Origin: Susulua sp964536195
GTDB lineage: Bacteria; Omnitrophota; Gorgyraeia; Duberdicusellales; 4484-171
Direction: 5' to 3'
NCBI GenBank assembly: GCA_964536195.1
Contig: CAZHVO010000020.1
Location: 1-16,742 of the forward strand
DNA: 16,742 nucleotides
Part shown: positions 14,134-16,742 of the stretch, in pieces
Layout: the number at the start of each line of letters is the position of its first letter
Numbering within the stretch: the first letter of the stretch is position 1
The notes under the pieces: generated by a model
Seen by the model: only the letters and a program-made list of their open reading frames with translations
Told to the model about the DNA's origin: nothing
Databases searched by the model: none
Program-made: the position numbers and the translations under genes

Positions 14134-15111
14134 ATGGGTAAGGGAGTAATGAGGTTAACCATAGTACTAATTGTTGCCTCTACTCTTATCGCTACAGGTT
14201 GTGTCCAGCCTTTGCACAAGAAGAAATTCATAATCTCAGGCACATACTTAGAGGTGACTTCTCCTGATGTCCGAGCAGCAAAGATTGTCTATAGAGAATT
14301 TAGGCGGTTGGATAAAATCTTTAATATATACAATAAGGGGTCTGAGCTTTCCCGTTTGAATAGAACTTACAACAAACCATTTAAAGCTTCAGAGGAGTTA
14401 ATAGAACTGTTGCAGCTTAGCGCGAATATCTATAATTTAAGCCAAGGAGCTTTTGATGTAACTCAAGGTTCTCTTTATAAATTTTGGAAGGAGTTAATCA
14501 GCGATGGTATACAAAAGAAATTCCCCACCCCGGAAGCTATAGCCAAGGTAAGGGAAGCCGGAGGAATGGAGGCAATAGAAGTAGATCCTAAAAAAGGAAT
14601 AGTAATAATAAAGAAGAAAGGATTAACTATTGATTTAAGCGGGATTGCCAAGGGGTATATGGTAGATAAAGCAATTTTTTGCTTGAAGGAAAAAGGCATA
14701 AATAACGCTTTAGTTAATGCTGGTGGAGATATCTATTGCTTGGGCATGAATAATAAAAGTCCTTGGGAGGTAGGTTTGCAGGATCCTGAGGCAGTACCAG
14801 AGATTTTAGGAGTGCAACTATTGATTGATGAAGCTATTGCTACCTCAGGAGGGTATGAGCAGTTTTTCACCTTTAAGGGTGAGGAATACTCACACTTAAT
14901 TGATCCCCGCAGTGGATATCCCGTAGATAATGGCACTATTAGCGTGAGCGTAATAGCTAAGAATTGTACTACTTCTGATAGTCTAGCTACTGCTTTTTCG
15001 ATTCTTGGTTTGGAAGGGGTAAAGAAATTTCTTTCCAAGAATCCTTCAACAATGAGGGTGTTTTTAGTTCGTGCTGTCGACGGAGATAAACAGGTTTATA
15101 TCCTTAGGTAA
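14134..15111 (+). CDS. apbE: FAD:protein FMN transferase, lipoprotein (ApbE family)
   Basis: ApbE covalently attaches FMN from FAD to Ser/Thr residues of exported proteins such as Rnf and Nqr subunits, acting outside the cytoplasmic membrane. The 325-residue protein has a hydrophobic signal (residues 7-20) and a lipobox-like ATGC with Cys23. Family motifs in order are ELSRLN, GAFDVTQGSLYKFW, DLSGIAKGYMVDKA, VNAGGDIYCLG, IDPRSGYPV and CTTSDSLATAFSILG, the last holding the Mg/FAD-site residues. It therefore looks catalytically complete. AGGAGG at 14121-14126 sits seven bases before ATG 14134; an upstream GTG at 14128 overlaps that site and is less likely. No flavinylated target gene is visible nearby. 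The gene sits between queF and panB, probably an operon of convenience rather than a pathway. Confidence 0.93.
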   Translation: MGKGVMRLTIVLIVASTLIATGCVQPLHKKKFIISGTYLEVTSPDVRAAKIVYREFRRLDKIFNIYNKGSELSRLNRTYNKPFKASEELIELLQLSANIYNLSQGAFDVTQGSLYKFWKELISDGIQKKFPTPEAIAKVREAGGMEAIEVDPKKGIVIIKKKGLTIDLSGIAKGYMVDKAIFCLKEKGINNALVNAGGDIYCLGMNNKSPWEVGLQDPEAVPEILGVQLLIDEAIATSGGYEQFFTFKGEEYSHLIDPRSGYPVDNGTISVSVIAKNCTTSDSLATAFSILGLEGVKKFLSKNPSTMRVFLVRAVDGDKQVYILR

Positions 15112-15119
15112 TTAGGTAA

Positions 15120-15153
15120 ACTCTGGTTAGAAAAGATACTTTTCTAACCGAGT
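15120..15153 (+). promoter_or_regulatory. Hairpin directly upstream of the panB ribosome-binding site
   Basis: GGTTAGAAAA at 15125-15134 pairs with TTTTCTAACC at 15140-15149 around the loop GATAC. ACTC 15120-15123 extends the stem by pairing with GAGT 15150-15153, with T15124 bulged. The stem (10 bp plus 4 bp) fills nearly the whole gap between apbE and panB and ends one base before AAGGTGA. No U-tract follows, so termination is doubtful. It may insulate the transcript, protect the mRNA end or modulate panB translation. Confidence 0.5.
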
Positions 15154-15162
15154 AAGGTGAAA

Positions 15163-16002
15163 ATGGAAAAGATAAGCGTAGAAGATATTAGAAAAAGAAA
15201 AGGCAAAGCTAAGGTAACCATGCTCACCTGTTATGATTATTCCTTTGCTAAGATTCTAGATGATTCCGGTATCGATATAATTTTAGTCGGGGATTCTCTA
15301 GCTAATGTAGTCTTAGGAATGAAAGAAACTCGCAGGCTCAGTGTAAGCGAGATGCTTAATCATACCCAGGCTGTAGCTAGAGGCAGCAAGAGGGCATTAG
15401 TAGTAACTGATATGCCCTATCTAGCCTACCAAAGAAATCCCAAGAAGTGTGTTGACTATGCTTCTAAGTTTATAAGAAGCGGTGCTGAGGCAGTAAAAGT
15501 AGAGTGGTTTTTTGCCAAAAGTGGATCAGCCTCAGGCCGAGAAGATTGTCAATACGTGGTTAAGAAGCTAATTAAGAATAAGATACCAGTTATGGGGCAT
15601 ATTGGCCTTACCCCTCAAACTGCACATCTTCTAGGTGGCTATAAGGTCCAGGGTAAGGATGAACAGGGAGCGCTTAATTTAATTAAACAGGCCAAATTGC
15701 TCCAAGATTTAGGGGTATTTAGTCTAGTTCTAGAGTGCATTCCTTACTTACTAGCTAAGTGTATTACCAAGAGCCTGAAAATTCCTACCATTGGGATTGG
15801 TGCAGGAAAGTACTGTGATGGCCAGGTTTTGGTTACCTATGATTTCCTTGGTCTTTATAAGGACAAAAAACCTAAATTTGTAAGGGTTTATAAGGATCTT
15901 TCCCGAGATATCGCTAAAGCCACTAGCCTTTTTATTAAGGATGTAAACAAGGGCAAATTCCCCACCAAGCTTGAGAGTTTCTCGAAAATCAAGAAAAAAT
16001 AG
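15163..16002 (+). CDS. panB: 3-methyl-2-oxobutanoate hydroxymethyltransferase (ketopantoate synthase)
   Basis: PanB makes ketopantoate from 2-oxoisovalerate and methylene-tetrahydrofolate, the first step of pantothenate and hence CoA synthesis. The 279-residue cytosolic TIM-barrel protein shows the family motifs in order: MLTCYDYSFAKILDDSGID, VGDSLANVVLG (Mg-ligand Asp), HTQAVARG, DMPYLAYQ, GAEAVKVEW, MGHIGLTPQ, GGYKVQGK, VLECIP with the catalytic Glu191, and IGIGAGKYCDGQVLVTYDFLG. I chose ATG 15163 because AAGGTGA at 15154-15160 precedes it. A GTG at 15157 two codons upstream lies within that ribosome-binding sequence. No panC or panD is present in the window. The gene probably shares a transcript with queF and apbE. 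Confidence 0.95.
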   Translation: MEKISVEDIRKRKGKAKVTMLTCYDYSFAKILDDSGIDIILVGDSLANVVLGMKETRRLSVSEMLNHTQAVARGSKRALVVTDMPYLAYQRNPKKCVDYASKFIRSGAEAVKVEWFFAKSGSASGREDCQYVVKKLIKNKIPVMGHIGLTPQTAHLLGGYKVQGKDEQGALNLIKQAKLLQDLGVFSLVLECIPYLLAKCITKSLKIPTIGIGAGKYCDGQVLVTYDFLGLYKDKKPKFVRVYKDLSRDIAKATSLFIKDVNKGKFPTKLESFSKIKKK

Positions 16003-16012
16003 CCTATTTCAA

Positions 16013-16041
16013 TTGACTCTCTAGGGATGTTTTGATAATAT
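16013..16041 (+). promoter_or_regulatory. Sigma-70-type promoter for purB
   Basis: TTGACT (16013-16018) is followed after 17 bases by TAATAT (16036-16041), with TGA just before it forming an extended -10. This is the best consensus promoter in the window. Transcription would begin near 16048, leaving a 5' untranslated region of about 53 bases in which I see no stable structure apart from the AAGGAGG ribosome-binding site at 16091-16097. Confidence 0.7.
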
Positions 16042-16100
16042 GTATGCTCTTGGCGATAGGGCAGGTAGGGATCATGTGAAGTGGTTAAATAAGGAGGCCT

Positions 16101-16742
16101 ATGATAGAGCGGTATACACCTAGTGAAATTGGTAAGATCTGGAATGATCAGGAAAAGTTCAGACGCTTCCTAAAAATCGAAGCCTTACTCTGTGAAGCTC
16201 TAGAAAAGGAGAAAAAAATACCTCGAGGTGTAAGCAAGGCCTTTGATAAGGTAAAGATTTCCCCTCAAAAAATAAGAAAGATTGAAGAAAAGACCCACCA
16301 TGACATTGTCGCTTTCCTAAAACATATCTCCGGCCAACTTAAAGACAAAGCTCAATATCTACATATAGGCTTAACCTCATCTGACCTTCTTGATACAACT
16401 TTAGCTTGGCAGATAAAAGATGCTACTAAGATTATTTTAAGAGATCTTGATTTAGTTTTGGCAGAGGTTAAGAAGAAGGCCTTGAAGTATAAAGATACCA
16501 TTTGTATGGCCCGAACTCACGGTGTCCACGCTGAAATTTATAGTTTTGGTCTTAAATTTTTATATCTTTACAATGACTTGAATCAAGAGCGCCGGATTTT
16601 AGCTGAAAGCTTAAGTTACGTTGCTTGTGGTAAGGTCTCAGGGGCAGTAGGAACATTTGCTTATTTTCAGCCCAAGATCGAAGATTATATCTGCAAGAAA
16701 ATCGGTATAAATAGAGCTAATATTTCTACCCAGATAGTCTCG
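16101..16742 (+). CDS. purB: Adenylosuccinate lyase (3' end outside window)
   Basis: PurB catalyses two fumarate-releasing steps of purine synthesis: SAICAR to AICAR, and adenylosuccinate to AMP. The 214 codons present cover the N-terminal half. The protein starts MIERYTPSEIGKIWNDQEKF, typical of the family. Conserved pieces are the KTHHDIVAFL segment (His66, His67), HIGLTSSDLLDTTLA, and ARTHGVHAE with the catalytic-site His140, then KVSGAVGTF. The mobile signature loop (SSxMPxKxNP) lies beyond the window end. ATG 16101 has the strong ribosome-binding site AAGGAGG at 16091-16097. A dedicated promoter separates it from panB. Together with the GuaB3-family gene and guaA at the other end of the window, it shows that purine genes are scattered here rather than in one operon. 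Confidence 0.95.
   Translation, partial: MIERYTPSEIGKIWNDQEKFRRFLKIEALLCEALEKEKKIPRGVSKAFDKVKISPQKIRKIEEKTHHDIVAFLKHISGQLKDKAQYLHIGLTSSDLLDTTLAWQIKDATKIILRDLDLVLAEVKKKALKYKDTICMARTHGVHAEIYSFGLKFLYLYNDLNQERRILAESLSYVACGKVSGAVGTFAYFQPKIEDYICKKIGINRANISTQIVS

Noticed and set aside
15991..16010. Terminator after panB
   Set aside because: AAATA-GCC-TATTT is only 5 bp of A-T pairs and is too weak.
1..16742. CRISPR arrays, insertion sequences, phage genes or defence systems
   Set aside because: No regularly spaced repeats, transposase or phage-type genes were seen; apart from the intein the window is housekeeping DNA.

Overview
This window looks like a chromosomal housekeeping segment of an uncultured, AT-rich diderm bacterium. 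Two lipoproteins with lipobox signal peptides fit a Gram-negative-type envelope. The mixture of gene families and the use of TTG and GTG starts would suit a candidate phylum such as Omnitrophota, but this is a gestalt judgement and no marker here proves it. All genes are on the + strand and tightly packed. No gap between genes exceeds about 180 bases, and there are no tRNA or rRNA genes, insertion sequences or CRISPR arrays.

Layout. Positions 2-853 hold the 3' part of a GuaB3-type IMP dehydrogenase family gene. A structured leader follows at 854-995, then guaA (GMP synthase). Next is dnaE (DNA polymerase III alpha), whose 1586 codons include a complete 452-residue intein with a LAGLIDADG endonuclease in the catalytic core. 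An HU/IHF-family protein, hisS and aspS follow; this AspRS lacks the insertion (GAD) domain usual in bacterial enzymes. Then come a LysM lipoprotein, a short PgpH-like membrane HD hydrolase, ybeY overlapping it, and recO. A promoter and a second copy of the structured leader (13549-13688) precede queF, followed by apbE and panB. A promoter and the 5' part of purB end the window.

How the genes work together. GuaB3, GuaA and PurB belong to purine nucleotide synthesis. QueF acts in the queuosine pathway, which starts from GTP. HisS and AspS charge tRNAs, YbeY matures rRNA, and DnaE, HU and RecO serve replication, nucleoid structure and repair. PanB starts pantothenate/CoA synthesis, and ApbE flavinylates exported proteins.

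The most unusual observation is the pair of leaders in front of guaA and queF. Both can fold a three-way junction whose three helices differ in sequence but keep their pairing through compensatory changes. Both also carry a downstream segment that can form either a local hairpin or an H-type pseudoknot reaching close to the start codon. I could not match this to a riboswitch class I know, so it is a candidate new cis-regulatory RNA linking guanine nucleotide and 7-deazaguanine metabolism.
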